DNA of 21,699 nucleotides, from positions 1-21,699 of the forward strand of contig CALBGU010000096.1 in NCBI GenBank assembly GCA_937893155.1, read 5' to 3'. The translations under genes were made by a program, and so were the position numbers. The DNA comes from an uncultured Treponema sp. Its GTDB lineage: Bacteria; Spirochaetota; Spirochaetia; Treponematales; Treponemataceae. The notes beneath the pieces were generated by a model. The model was not told the origin of the DNA. It saw only the letters and a program-made list of their open reading frames with translations, and did no database searches. Below are positions 7,523 to 14,653 of this stretch, one piece after another (the stretch's first letter is position 1; every line of letters begins with the position of its first letter).

Positions 7523-9571
7523 ATGCGATTAAAAAAATTGCCCGTTTTTGTGTTTTTTGCGCTTTCTTTTTTTTGTTCTGCACTTTCTGACGCATTTTCC
7601 GAAAGCCAAATGATTACATTTCCCATTTTGGGGTTCAAAACCGTGCCGACAGAGCCGATTATGCTCGACGTGGAATGGAACGAAGCGTGGTTTGGCGAAA
7701 AAAGCGCGTTTGAATACCACCACGGCATTTCGCGCATTGCGTGCGTGTTTTCCGAAATCTCGTACATCGAAGACGTGGACACCAATCCAAACAATGTGAT
7801 TTATCGCTCTTACAAAGCACTGGGCATTGCCGACGAAAATATGCTGTTCCATTACAACATCAATTATTCCGACCCGCTCGGCAACGACCAATCAGGCGTA
7901 ACATTTGCGCACAAAACCATTATGAGCGCAGAAGGCGAGCGAACGCTGGTATTTTGCATTGTGCGCGGTACGCCTCGAAACGCTGACGAATGGATTTCCA
8001 ACGTGAATATCAGCGACTCCACGCACGAAATGCAGGATTTTCACGAGGGATTTTTTATCGCTGCTGACCAAATTTACAAGGAACTGCTCGATTATGTCGA
8101 TTCCCGCGGCATTGACCGAAACGAAGCATTTTATCTTATCACGGGACACAGCCGCGGTGCATCGGTGGCGAATATGCTCGGCGGAATCATCGCAAACAGT
8201 GCGCTTTTGGACACATCGCGCGTGTATCTTTATACGTTCGGCACGCCAAATGTTACTACAGAAAGCGATTGCAATGCCGAAAAATACGGCTTCATCTGGA
8301 ACATCGAAAGCGTGGAGGATTTGTGCGCCACGCTGCCGCCAAACCGACACGGCTGGTCGTACAAAAAATACGGGCACACAAAAGTGCTTGTGAGCAACTG
8401 GAGCGCAGACAAAGACGTGTTTGAAAACGATTATCTTCCGCGAATGAATGTGTATTTTCGGCAAATGCTTTTGCGCGATTTTCACCCGTTCAAAATCGGT
8501 CCGTTTTTTCCCGCGCAGATTTCGCGCTTGTTTGTGATTCTCAATCCCGATGTCAACGATTTTTACAAGCCAGTGCGCGGATTTCGCAACAAGTGCGAGT
8601 TTATGTTTCACGTTGTGTTTCCCGACAAGCCCAAAAAGCGCAAGAAAAACAAATCGCTTTTGGGTATGGCGCTGTTTTCTATGCTCAACTGGGGCACGAA
8701 CGGCGCATTCGGCTACGCAAACATCGCCGTTTTTGATATGCACATGTGCGAAGGCTATTTGTCGTGGCTGTTGGCGCTGAGCGAAGACGAAGTGTTTCAG
8801 GGAACGCCGTCAAGCCAGCTCGTGCTTTCAGGGAGTTTCGACGCGGTGATTACCGACAGTTCTGGAGAAACGCTCATCACCATCAAAGACGGGCTATCGG
8901 CATTCCGCGCCATAAAAACCCCCGCTGCCGCAATGACAATCGCCGGAAAAACCGTGATTGGACTTCCCGGCAACGAAGATTTTACCGTGGAAATTATGCA
9001 CAATTCGCTTTTTCCCACACCGATGACCGTAAAAGTCGAGCATTACGGAGAAGACGGCGTTTTTGAGGGCGCATCAAAACGGCAAGTTATCTCGCCGCGC
9101 AGTTCCCAAGTGTATGCGTTCAGCGCGGGCAAAGCAACGGCGGAATCATTTGACTTGGATTTGCAGAAAATGAAGCGAAACGATGCGTCGTCTGCCGAGG
9201 CGAAAAAACTGCCGTCCGCCACGTCATTTTTGCTCTCGCCGTCAATCAGCACAACCGCGGCAAGCGATGTGGATTTCGGCTTGGATTTGGGCATAACTGC
9301 CTGTTACGCCAGCGCGCTCATATCGCACGAAAAAGCCGCGCTGGGACTCGGCTCTCGGCAAAATCTGTTTTGGCGTATTTATCTTGACGAAAGCATTTAC
9401 GCAAAATGGGCAGATGACAACGTGTTTCCGTCAGCGCGGCTTTCGCTGTCGTACAAACCGTTTCACACGGTGCGTTTTTTTGCTGCGTGCGATTTCGATT
9501 TTGCCCTTGAGCGCTTTGGTTTTGACGAATCAAACATCAACCGCACGTTCCGTTTTGGCATTCGATTATAA
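7523..9571 (+). CDS. Exported class-3 lipase-like protein with possible C-terminal beta-barrel segment
   Basis: A 682-residue protein with an N-terminal signal peptide (hydrophobic about 6-20, Ala-rich cleavage region near 20-25). The first half is a lipase class-3-like alpha/beta hydrolase: FCIVRGT before the catalytic region, nucleophile elbow GHSRG with Ser210, then YTFGTPNVT (237-245), a probable acid Asp266 in ESVEDLCATLPP, and a candidate catalytic His285 in KYGH. The middle (about 300-560) has no domain I recognise. The last 100 or so residues alternate polar and hydrophobic/aromatic positions and end in FRFGIRL, as in outer-membrane beta-strands. Outer-membrane anchoring or surface exposure is therefore possible but unproven. 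The substrate is unknown; an esterase or phospholipase role is plausible. It is a monocistronic gene by position. Confidence 0.75.
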   Translation: MRLKKLPVFVFFALSFFCSALSDAFSESQMITFPILGFKTVPTEPIMLDVEWNEAWFGEKSAFEYHHGISRIACVFSEISYIEDVDTNPNNVIYRSYKALGIADENMLFHYNINYSDPLGNDQSGVTFAHKTIMSAEGERTLVFCIVRGTPRNADEWISNVNISDSTHEMQDFHEGFFIAADQIYKELLDYVDSRGIDRNEAFYLITGHSRGASVANMLGGIIANSALLDTSRVYLYTFGTPNVTTESDCNAEKYGFIWNIESVEDLCATLPPNRHGWSYKKYGHTKVLVSNWSADKDVFENDYLPRMNVYFRQMLLRDFHPFKIGPFFPAQISRLFVILNPDVNDFYKPVRGFRNKCEFMFHVVFPDKPKKRKKNKSLLGMALFSMLNWGTNGAFGYANIAVFDMHMCEGYLSWLLALSEDEVFQGTPSSQLVLSGSFDAVITDSSGETLITIKDGLSAFRAIKTPAAAMTIAGKTVIGLPGNEDFTVEIMHNSLFPTPMTVKVEHYGEDGVFEGASKRQVISPRSSQVYAFSAGKATAESFDLDLQKMKRNDASSAEAKKLPSATSFLLSPSISTTAASDVDFGLDLGITACYASALISHEKAALGLGSRQNLFWRIYLDESIYAKWADDNVFPSARLSLSYKPFHTVRFFAACDFDFALERFGFDESNINRTFRFGIRL

Positions 9572-9606
9572 AAAACGCTTGAGAAAAAATATCCCAAGCG
9601 AAAAAA
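9571..9606 (-). terminator. Terminator of the lipoprotein-TlpA-barrel operon
   Basis: Arms CGCTTG (9576-9581) and CAAGCG (9595-9600), extendable by two positions with one mismatch. On the minus strand the hairpin is followed by five T's. It lies 12 bp beyond the barrel gene stop and directly abuts the convergent lipase stop codon. The plus strand has A's after the hairpin, so it should work only in the minus direction. Confidence 0.75.
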
Positions 9607-9617
9607 CAGGAGTTGTT

Positions 9618-10271
9618 TTATTTTTCAAATTTGAGTTGATACCCCAAACCGAACAGCAAAGCGCGCGGCGTAAATAAATCATCGCCTGAATCTTTGACCG
9701 TGAGCGGAATAAGCCCCAAATTGTAGCGCACATCGCCCACAATCGCGCCCGGTCCAAGATTATACGCCGCACTTGCACCAAAAACCACATCAAAAAGCAC
9801 AGGCGATTTCGGTTTGAACGTGCCGCTAAAATCGCCTCCCGATTCGGCTTTGCCCAGCACAAAGGAAACCTGCGGACCAAAAAACGGCGTGAGCGAAAAC
9901 GAATCTCCGAGCGGAATATCGTAGCCCACCAAAAGCGGCACATCGAGCGTATCGAATGTGAGATAGCCGCTCGCGTCCCTAGAGTCAGAGCCAGACGTAG
10001 CCAATTCTTCGCCTTTCGTCGTCATTCCAACCTTGTGAGCTGTTGTCCCCAGTTCTGCCTGAAGAATAATGTTTTCGGTAAACCATAATTTGCCGAAAAC
10101 AAGCCCGTCCACGTCCATTGTTTTGCCCAGATTCAAGTCAGTGTCGTCCATTTTCACGTCTGTACCCACACCCAAACCGAACGCCGCCCGCGCACCGACA
10201 GCAAAATCCAACGCACTCAACAACGAAGTTGCAGCCGCAAAAAGAGCCGCACATATTACGATTTTTTTCAT
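9618..10271 (-). CDS. Small outer-membrane beta-barrel protein
   Basis: A 217-residue protein with a clear signal peptide (MKKIVICAALFAAATSLLSA, cleavage probably after residue 20). The rest is rich in Gly and in alternating hydrophobic positions, with strand-like stretches such as LDFAVGARAAFGLGVG, LTPFFGPQVSFVLG and VVFGASAAYNLG, ending in LLFGLGYQLKFEK. This is the look of the porin-like/opacity-type beta-barrel domain common in spirochaete and Bacteroidetes outer membranes. Function is unknown; it may be structural or channel-forming. The start was moved to the ATG at 10271, which has GAGGAG just upstream within the end of the TlpA-like gene and a 4-bp gap from its stop. It is the last gene of a three-gene operon. 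Confidence 0.8.
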   Translation of the reverse strand: MKKIVICAALFAAATSLLSALDFAVGARAAFGLGVGTDVKMDDTDLNLGKTMDVDGLVFGKLWFTENIILQAELGTTAHKVGMTTKGEELATSGSDSRDASGYLTFDTLDVPLLVGYDIPLGDSFSLTPFFGPQVSFVLGKAESGGDFSGTFKPKSPVLFDVVFGASAAYNLGPGAIVGDVRYNLGLIPLTVKDSGDDLFTPRALLFGLGYQLKFEK

Positions 10272-10275
10272 CACG

Positions 10276-10866
10276 TTACTCCTCATCAAAAATAGGTTCT
10301 GCACCCGCCGTCATCAGATTTTCGTTCAGCAGATAATCGCCGAGCATTGATATCTGCTCGCTTCCCACAAAAATCCGCTTGACCTTTCCGTTTTCCACGA
10401 GCCACACCGACGGAATAAGCGGAATATTGTATGCTTTCTCGCGCTTTACAAAATCCCAGCCGTCCGTGCTTTTTTGCACGATGTTGTTCCAATACAGCGT
10501 GTTTTCCGCTTGATACTCCGCAAATTTCGCCTTATCGTCGTCAAACGAAAGCGCGGCAAACGGGATTTTCGCGCTCGTAGCAACTGACTGCATTATGTCC
10601 GTGCAGTCGCGGCAATACGGACACCACGTCGCCCAAAAATACAAAATGAACTGCTCATTTTCGCGCTCAAACGACTCAAACGTTTTTCCGTCCGCGGCAA
10701 AAACGAGCGATTCTTTATCCCAGCTGCGAAACAGCCGCTGGGCAACTCCCCGCGTGTATCGGAACTTTGAGCGCACCGAGCGCACAAGAGGCGCACTCGG
10801 AGAAAGCAACATTCCCAGCAGAAAAAACACCGCAGCAACTGCTGCATAATTCCATTTTTTACTCAT
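10276..10866 (-). CDS. TlpA/thioredoxin-like membrane-anchored thiol oxidoreductase
   Basis: A 196-residue protein with an N-terminal hydrophobic anchor (about 7-26) that should hold a thioredoxin fold in the periplasm. The active site is FWATWCPYC (78-85, Cys82 and Cys85), with an extra Cys88 three residues later. A probable cis-proline lies in IPLIPSVWLV, followed by ENGKVKRIFVG as in thioredoxins. WCPYC suggests a disulfide reductase or isomerase of the TlpA/ResA type. The direction of electron flow cannot be read from the sequence. It starts 9 bp after the Cys-rich lipoprotein gene and ends 4 bp before the barrel gene, so both neighbours are obvious candidate substrates. The lipoprotein, with six extra cysteines, is the better one. 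AAGG lies before the ATG. Confidence 0.85.
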   Translation of the reverse strand: MSKKWNYAAVAAVFFLLGMLLSPSAPLVRSVRSKFRYTRGVAQRLFRSWDKESLVFAADGKTFESFERENEQFILYFWATWCPYCRDCTDIMQSVATSAKIPFAALSFDDDKAKFAEYQAENTLYWNNIVQKSTDGWDFVKREKAYNIPLIPSVWLVENGKVKRIFVGSEQISMLGDYLLNENLMTAGAEPIFDEE

Positions 10867-10875
10867 AAAAGAACC

Positions 10876-11154
10876 TTAGTGATAGCAATAGCAGGTGCTG
10901 CCCGTCCAGCAATAATAGTTATTATAATAACTATACTCGCGGGCGCAGCCTGTACTACACGACGAACTGCTGTTAATCTTATAGGAATAGCCTCCATACG
11001 AATATGAACTCAAAGAAAGTCCACCCGACGGACAACTTGAACTAGACGAAGAGTCAGAACTGTATTTATCCCAGTCGCAACTCACAAAAACGCCCGCCGA
11101 CAGCACAAACACCAATGCGGCATAGGCAATAGATTTCCACGCTTTCTTCTTCAT
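10876..11154 (-). CDS. Cys/Ser/Tyr-rich small putative lipoprotein
   Basis: A 92-residue protein I do not recognise. A lysine-bearing signal segment (MKKKAWK then a hydrophobic stretch to residue 25) ends in FVSC, so Cys26 is a probable lipid attachment site in a relaxed spirochaete lipobox. The mature part, 67 residues, is very unusual: Cys at 41, 66, 70, 82, 88 and 90, long Ser runs, and many Tyr and Gly. Six cysteines beyond the lipidated one could form three disulfides. ATG at 11154 has a strong TTGGAGG. It is the first gene of an operon with a TlpA-like thioredoxin and a beta-barrel protein, divergent from an XRE regulator. The composition could also suit metal binding or a surface adhesive/structural role; no function is assigned. 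Confidence 0.75.
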   Translation of the reverse strand: MKKKAWKSIAYAALVFVLSAGVFVSCDWDKYSSDSSSSSSCPSGGLSLSSYSYGGYSYKINSSSSCSTGCAREYSYYNNYYCWTGSTCYCYH

Positions 11155-11183
11155 AAAAAGCCTCCAAATGTGTCCGTCAAAAC

Positions 11184-11215
11184 TGTCAGTTTTAAACGAA
11201 GGTTTAAACTTGACA
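11184..11215. repeat. Inverted repeat 1, candidate operator
   Basis: TGTCAGTTTTAAAC (11184-11197) faces GTTTAAACTTGACA (11202-11215), matching at 12 of 14 paired positions, with a 4-bp centre. Its right arm GGTTTAAACTTGACAC (11201-11216) recurs exactly at 11286-11301. It lies 30 bp upstream of the lipoprotein start codon, in the expected 5' leader. Confidence 0.65.
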
Positions 11216-11261
11216 CCTTGAAAATTCAGAGAAAGCGCGATAGACTGTTATGTAGACACAG

Positions 11262-11307
11262 AAAAAAGTGTCAACTTTAATTGTTGGTTTAAACTTGACA
11301 CTTTTTT
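11262..11307. repeat. Inverted repeat 2, operator or bidirectional terminator/attenuator
   Basis: AAAAAAGTGTCAACTTTAA (11262-11280) pairs with TTTAAACTTGACACTTTTTT (11288-11307) across 19 positions with about one mismatch, loop TTGTTGG. The T-run on each strand after the stem makes it terminator-like in both directions. Its arms share GTGTCAA...TTTAA with repeat 1, 85 bp away. Confidence 0.7.
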
Positions 11308-11455
11308 TGTCATTATTTCCTGTTCCTATACTGTTATTCCAGATTCACAAAAAATGATTTTTTGATTTTTTTGCAAAAAAATTATAGATTTTGGACATTT
11401 TCGTTTGCGATTAAAAAAAATTGCAAAAAATGAAGCAAATCTTATAAAAATCATA

Positions 11456-11483
11456 TTGATAAATTTTGATTTCAATGTACAAT
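11456..11483 (+). promoter_or_regulatory. Sigma70 promoter of XRE regulator
   Basis: TTGATA (11456-11461), 16 bp, TACAAT (11478-11483). Predicted start near 11490 gives a leader of about 22 nt containing AGGAAGG (11501-11507) before the ATG. Confidence 0.75.
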
Positions 11484-11511
11484 AGTCTTAACAAAAATTA
11501 AGGAAGGGTTT

Positions 11512-11907
11512 ATGAAAATCACCTACATCGTCGGAGAAAATGTAAAGAAATTCCGAAAAGAAAAGAAGATTTCCCAAATGGAACTTGCCGATATGTGCAA
11601 TATTTCGGTAAGTTGTTTAAGCCGCATTGAAAAAGGTTTTTCAAAGATGCAGCTTGCACACATCAATAAAATCGCATTAGCATTGGGAGTGCCTACCGTC
11701 ACATTGCTTGAGCCGCAAACGATGCGTTCCGGAAGAAAACCGATATACATAAATCCGGAAAAATTTTCAGCAGTCAAAACAGAATTTATTCTTGCATTTA
11801 CGAGGAACGCGCGATTCAAATTGGCGTACGATATTGAGCAACTTTTTAAGAAAGCCTCAGAACCCGACGAAAATGAAGATGAGGACGGAAAAGAAGGCGA
11901 AAAATGA
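11512..11907 (+). CDS. XRE-family helix-turn-helix regulator
   Basis: A 131-residue protein with a Cro/C1-type helix-turn-helix over about residues 8-65: VGENVKKFRKEKKISQMELADM, then CNISVSCLSRIEKGFSKM, and the closing helix INKIALALGVPTVTLLE. The remaining half (70-131) is not a domain I know; it ends in a highly acidic tail (DENEDEDGKEGEK) that could mediate partner contact. It has its own promoter and SD and a terminator about 80 bp downstream. It is transcribed away from the Cys-rich lipoprotein operon, with paired inverted repeats between. By common rule such a regulator controls its divergent neighbour, but that is inference. No toxin gene sits beside it, so I do not call it an antitoxin. 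Confidence 0.85.
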   Translation: MKITYIVGENVKKFRKEKKISQMELADMCNISVSCLSRIEKGFSKMQLAHINKIALALGVPTVTLLEPQTMRSGRKPIYINPEKFSAVKTEFILAFTRNARFKLAYDIEQLFKKASEPDENEDEDGKEGEK

Positions 11908-11974
11908 GCATTGCACGCCGTTCGAGTTGTTTCGTTTTTTGACGATGTTGCAGAATATATGCAAACAAAATCAG

Positions 11975-12003
11975 TGACATTCCAAACAAGTTTTTAGAAT
12001 CTC
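11975..12003. repeat. Dispersed palindromic repeat, copy B (decayed)
   Basis: TGACATTCC, AAACAAGTTT, TTAGAATCTC follows the copy A pattern (TGTCATTCC...GGAATCTC) with several changes. It has become part of the terminator of the XRE gene. Confidence 0.5.
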
Positions 12004-12040
12004 TTTTACTGCGAGATGCTGAAAACTTGTTTTGTTTTTT
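11984..12040 (+). terminator. Terminator of XRE regulator gene
   Basis: Outer perfect 11-bp stem AAACAAGTTTT (11984-11994) / AAAACTTGTTT (12022-12032), inner stem ATCTC (11999-12003) / GAGAT (12013-12017), then a T-rich run to 12040. The minus strand lacks a clean T-run, so it mainly serves the plus-strand gene. The stretch from 11908 to here holds no gene I can support. Confidence 0.75.
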
Positions 12041-12052
12041 AGAGCGGATTTT

Positions 12053-12928
12053 TCACGCTTTTTCAAAAAGCAATTTTGCCCACGTTGCAAAAAGGTCAAT
12101 CCAAACGGCACATTCCATCTGAATTTCGCGACCGCCCGTATTCGCAGTTTCCGCACTTGCAAGCGAAAGCCCGTGTACGCCGCGCTGAAAAAGATGATAT
12201 TCCACGGGGATTTTTTCCTTTTGCAAGGCAAGCGCAAATAACAGCGAATTTTGCGCAGGAACCGTGCAGTCTTCGCTTGTGTGCCACATAAACACCGGCG
12301 GCACATCTTTGCTCACCAGATTTTCAAGGCTCACCCATTCCGTATGCGCGCCTTTTTTTTCGCCGAGCACCTTTTGAATCGAACTGCGATGCGCCCATTC
12401 TCCTGCCGTAATCACGGGATAGCACAAAAGCAGCGCATTCGGTTTTATATCCGTATTCTTATATGGAAGATATTTTTTTATCAGCGGAGTTTTATCCTCA
12501 CTTGACGCGCCGCCCGCAGGCAATCCATTCCAATACACGCCAAGACTTGCCGCCAAATGCGCCCCCGCACTAAACCCCGCCGCGATTATTTTTTCGCCGT
12601 CCACATTCCACGCCGCCGCCATTGAGCGCACAAAATGCACCGCTTCGGCAAGGTCGCACAACGCGGCAGGAAACTCCATTGGAGCAAGCGAATAAAACAG
12701 CACCGCCGCGTGAAAACCGCGGGCATTCATCTGAATTGCGACCGCTTCGGCTTCGCGCGGCGACAAATGCTCGTAGCCGCCGCCCGGGCAGATAAGCACC
12801 AAAGGGCGCAGACGATTGGCATCAAAATCAAAATTGTCGAGAATATACGTTTTCAGAAACGGCGGATTTCCCGTTCTGGTCAATGTGCCTTCGTAATGCA
12901 CAGGCAATGCAATCGTTTCGTGTTTCAT
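12053..12928 (-). CDS. Alpha/beta-hydrolase (acetyl-esterase-like)
   Basis: A 291-residue, probably cytosolic enzyme of the acetyl-xylan-esterase/hormone-sensitive-lipase-like alpha/beta-hydrolase group. Visible features are LVLICPGGGYEHLSPREAE with the oxyanion-type glycines at 49-51, nucleophile elbow GFSAG with Ser120, probable acid Asp220 in HTSEDCTVP, and His252 in RGVHGLSLA. This triad spacing is normal for the family. The likely substrate is a short acyl ester on a sugar or small molecule, but I cannot narrow it. The open frame extends 40 codons further upstream; I chose ATG at 12928 because a TATAAT sits seven bases before it and the upstream extension has no SD and would include the promoter. 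A signal peptide is absent from this start. Confidence 0.85.
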   Translation of the reverse strand: MKHETIALPVHYEGTLTRTGNPPFLKTYILDNFDFDANRLRPLVLICPGGGYEHLSPREAEAVAIQMNARGFHAAVLFYSLAPMEFPAALCDLAEAVHFVRSMAAAWNVDGEKIIAAGFSAGAHLAASLGVYWNGLPAGGASSEDKTPLIKKYLPYKNTDIKPNALLLCYPVITAGEWAHRSSIQKVLGEKKGAHTEWVSLENLVSKDVPPVFMWHTSEDCTVPAQNSLLFALALQKEKIPVEYHLFQRGVHGLSLASAETANTGGREIQMECAVWIDLFATWAKLLFEKA

Positions 12929-12935
12929 ACGTTCG

Positions 12936-12963
12936 ATTATACCGCGATTTTTTCGCATTGCAA
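12936..12963 (-). promoter_or_regulatory. Sigma70 promoter of esterase gene (leaderless layout)
   Basis: On the minus strand: TTGCAA (12963-12958, 4/6), 16 bp, perfect TATAAT (12941-12936), then seven bases to the ATG at 12928. No SD. This decides the start over the longer open frame. Confidence 0.75.
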
Positions 12964-12974
12964 CAAAAAACACG

Positions 12975-13012
12975 GCGATAGGGCAAAATTCGCTATCGCA
13001 TTTTATAAAATG
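12975..13012. repeat. Adjacent palindromes between divergent esterase and chemotaxis genes
   Basis: GCGATAG (12975-12981) / CTATCGC (12993-12999) form a 7-bp stem with an 11-nt loop. Sharing its last C is the perfect 14-bp palindrome CATTTTATAAAATG (12999-13012). They lie outside both predicted promoters and could be regulator sites; no regulator is evident. Confidence 0.5.
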
Positions 13013-13034
13013 TGCAGTGAAGCCTAAAAAAGTT

Positions 13035-13062
13035 TTGCTTTTTTGCAACTTCAGATTATAAT
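13035..13062 (+). promoter_or_regulatory. Sigma70 promoter of chemotaxis receptor gene (leaderless layout)
   Basis: TTGCTT (13035-13040, weak), 16 bp, perfect TATAAT (13057-13062), then eight bases to the ATG at 13071. No SD lies before the start. Confidence 0.65.
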
Positions 13063-13070
13063 AAAATGCT

Positions 13071-14597
13071 ATGAACCTTTATTCCATATTTCTTGCACTT
13101 ACTTTTTGTTCGACATATCTCGGAATATTTTTTCTGAGAATATTTCACTATGGTTTTATTTACGAGAATCCTGCGGCAATTATCACGCAATGCGTTCCGA
13201 CGGTTTCGATTTCGTTCTTTTTGATTCTCGCCTGCGCAATCGCCGAAAAGCCCATTCTGCAAAAATTCGATAGGATTATTGCAAAAGCCCGCAAAAATCG
13301 TGAAGCACTCACCGAAAAAGACATTGACGAGCTTAAAGCGTGCTACAAAAAATACGACATCGCGATTGCTATCGGCGACGCGGCGGGATTTTTGCTCGGA
13401 GCAGGCTCAACGGCGATTATCGAGGCGATAAAAGGGTTGGCGCCGTTTAATCCCGTGGTGTTTGTGATTATTGAACTGCAAAGTGTGAGCGTGGGATTTT
13501 TGTGCTACACGATAAATGTGTTTACGATAAAAAAAGTGCTGATGGCAAGGCAATTCCGCGAACTCAACATCAAAGGTATTTCGACCAGTTTGACCAATAC
13601 GCTCAAAGTCGCGATTATAACGAGCATTGCGCTTTCAATTCTGAATATGATGACCGTTCCGATAAATCTATTGCTCAATCCAAGCGGCGATGTGTTTGCA
13701 AAGTTTATCCGCTACAGCATTATCGGCGCGCTTTTTACCGCAATAGCGTGCTACGCGGTGTACATTCTTTTGATTAAAAAAATCCAAGACACCGAAAAAG
13801 AGGTCAGTTCAAAACTGTTTTTAGAAACCAAAAATCTGGCAGAAGCAACAAAGGAATCCGCGCGGTCTGGGCAAGACCAAAATGCTGCCGTCAAGGAAAT
13901 CGTGGCGACGATGCAGGATTCTGCGGCAATGGCAACGAATATCGGCGAAAAGGTCAAGAGCGTTACCGATTTGGCAGAAAAATCGCACGATGCGGTACTT
14001 CGCGGAAACAAGGCGCTGCAAATCAATGTGCAAGAACTTATCGACATAAAAAACAAAAATATGCTCACGATTGAGGGGATAAAAAATCTCAATGAGCGCA
14101 TTGCCAGCATTTGGGATATTGTGTCGATTATCAATAACGTGGCTGACCAAACAAAGATTATCGCGTTCAATGCCGAGCTTGAGGCATCAAGTTCGGGCGA
14201 GGCGGGAAAGAATTTCCACATCGTTGCGACCGAGATTCGCAGGCTTTCCGACAACATCATCGACAGCATAAAAGAAATCCGAGAGCGCACGACCGAGATT
14301 CAGCAGGCATCGGACTCGCTGATTTTGGACAGCGAAAAAATGACCAAACAGATTGCCGAGGGATATGAGAGCGCCAAAGGGCTGGAAAACCATTTTGACA
14401 GCATTATGAATGCGTCCGTCAACACGGCAAACAGTTCGCGGGATATTCTTTCGTACGTTGACCAGCTGACCAGTTCCAGCGAACAGATTTTTATTACGCT
14501 CAAGCAAATTGCAGAGGGCATTGAAAGTTTTTCGCAATCCACAAAACATATTTCGGAATCCAGCGAAAAAGTCAGCGAAATCGCCAGCCTATTGTAA
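13071..14597 (+). CDS. Methyl-accepting chemotaxis protein with multi-pass N-terminus
   Basis: A 508-residue chemoreceptor-like protein. The N-terminal half has about six TM segments (near 3-24, 40-58, 97-121, 128-152, 177-203 and 213-236) and no large periplasmic sensor domain or HAMP that I can see. The C-terminal half (about 240-508) is a long coiled-coil signalling domain. The hairpin tip is recognisable (IIAFNAELEASSSGEAGKNF, 363-382, then HIVATEIRRLSDN) but differs from the usual IEAARAGEAGRGF: the residue matching Tsr Arg388 is Ser and the GRGF turn is GKNF. It should bind CheA/CheW, though contacts may be altered. The sensed signal may be within the membrane, for example proton motive force or a lipid-soluble ligand (inference). 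It is divergent from the esterase gene and is followed by a terminator-like hairpin. Confidence 0.9.
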   Translation: MNLYSIFLALTFCSTYLGIFFLRIFHYGFIYENPAAIITQCVPTVSISFFLILACAIAEKPILQKFDRIIAKARKNREALTEKDIDELKACYKKYDIAIAIGDAAGFLLGAGSTAIIEAIKGLAPFNPVVFVIIELQSVSVGFLCYTINVFTIKKVLMARQFRELNIKGISTSLTNTLKVAIITSIALSILNMMTVPINLLLNPSGDVFAKFIRYSIIGALFTAIACYAVYILLIKKIQDTEKEVSSKLFLETKNLAEATKESARSGQDQNAAVKEIVATMQDSAAMATNIGEKVKSVTDLAEKSHDAVLRGNKALQINVQELIDIKNKNMLTIEGIKNLNERIASIWDIVSIINNVADQTKIIAFNAELEASSSGEAGKNFHIVATEIRRLSDNIIDSIKEIRERTTEIQQASDSLILDSEKMTKQIAEGYESAKGLENHFDSIMNASVNTANSSRDILSYVDQLTSSSEQIFITLKQIAEGIESFSQSTKHISESSEKVSEIASLL

Positions 14598-14600
14598 AAA

Positions 14601-14629
14601 AGATTGCCGTATCAAGTTCGGCAATGACA
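14601..14629. repeat. Dispersed palindromic repeat, copy C
   Basis: AGATTGCCGTA, TCAAG, TTCGGCAATGACA: arms ATTGCCG (14603-14609) and CGGCAAT (14619-14625). On the minus strand it is followed by C and six T's, so it could also terminate transcription coming from the rpoN side just before the mcp 3' end. Confidence 0.7.
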
Positions 14630-14653
14630 CAGGCTCTCAGAATGACAAAAAGG

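Larger units (their letters stand above)
11155..11511. other. 357-bp divergent regulatory region between envelope operon and XRE regulator
   Basis: There is no gene here. It holds two related inverted repeats (11184-11215 and 11262-11307) and the XRE promoter (11456-11483). Between them (about 11340-11450) is very AT-rich DNA with many A- and T-tracts, including an 18-bp palindrome ATTTTTTTGCAAAAAAAT (11365-11382), suggesting intrinsically bent DNA. For the minus-strand operon, a perfect TTGACA (11274-11269) lies in the left arm of the second repeat, but the -10 positions below it are poor, so I leave that promoter unassigned. Confidence 0.7.

Noticed and set aside
11246..11274. Minus-strand promoter TTGACA plus -10 for the lipoprotein operon
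   Set aside because: The -35 is perfect, but at 16-18 bp spacing the -10 candidates (CATAAC, ATAACA, TAACAG) are poor, so I could not assign it.
11512..11907. XRE gene as the antitoxin of a toxin-antitoxin pair
   Set aside because: No small toxin gene precedes or follows it; the downstream stretch has only a 12-codon frame, then a terminator.
12929..13048. 40-residue N-terminal extension of the esterase
   Set aside because: It contains the TATAAT promoter and a 7-bp palindrome, has no SD, and does not look like a signal peptide followed by a cleavage site.
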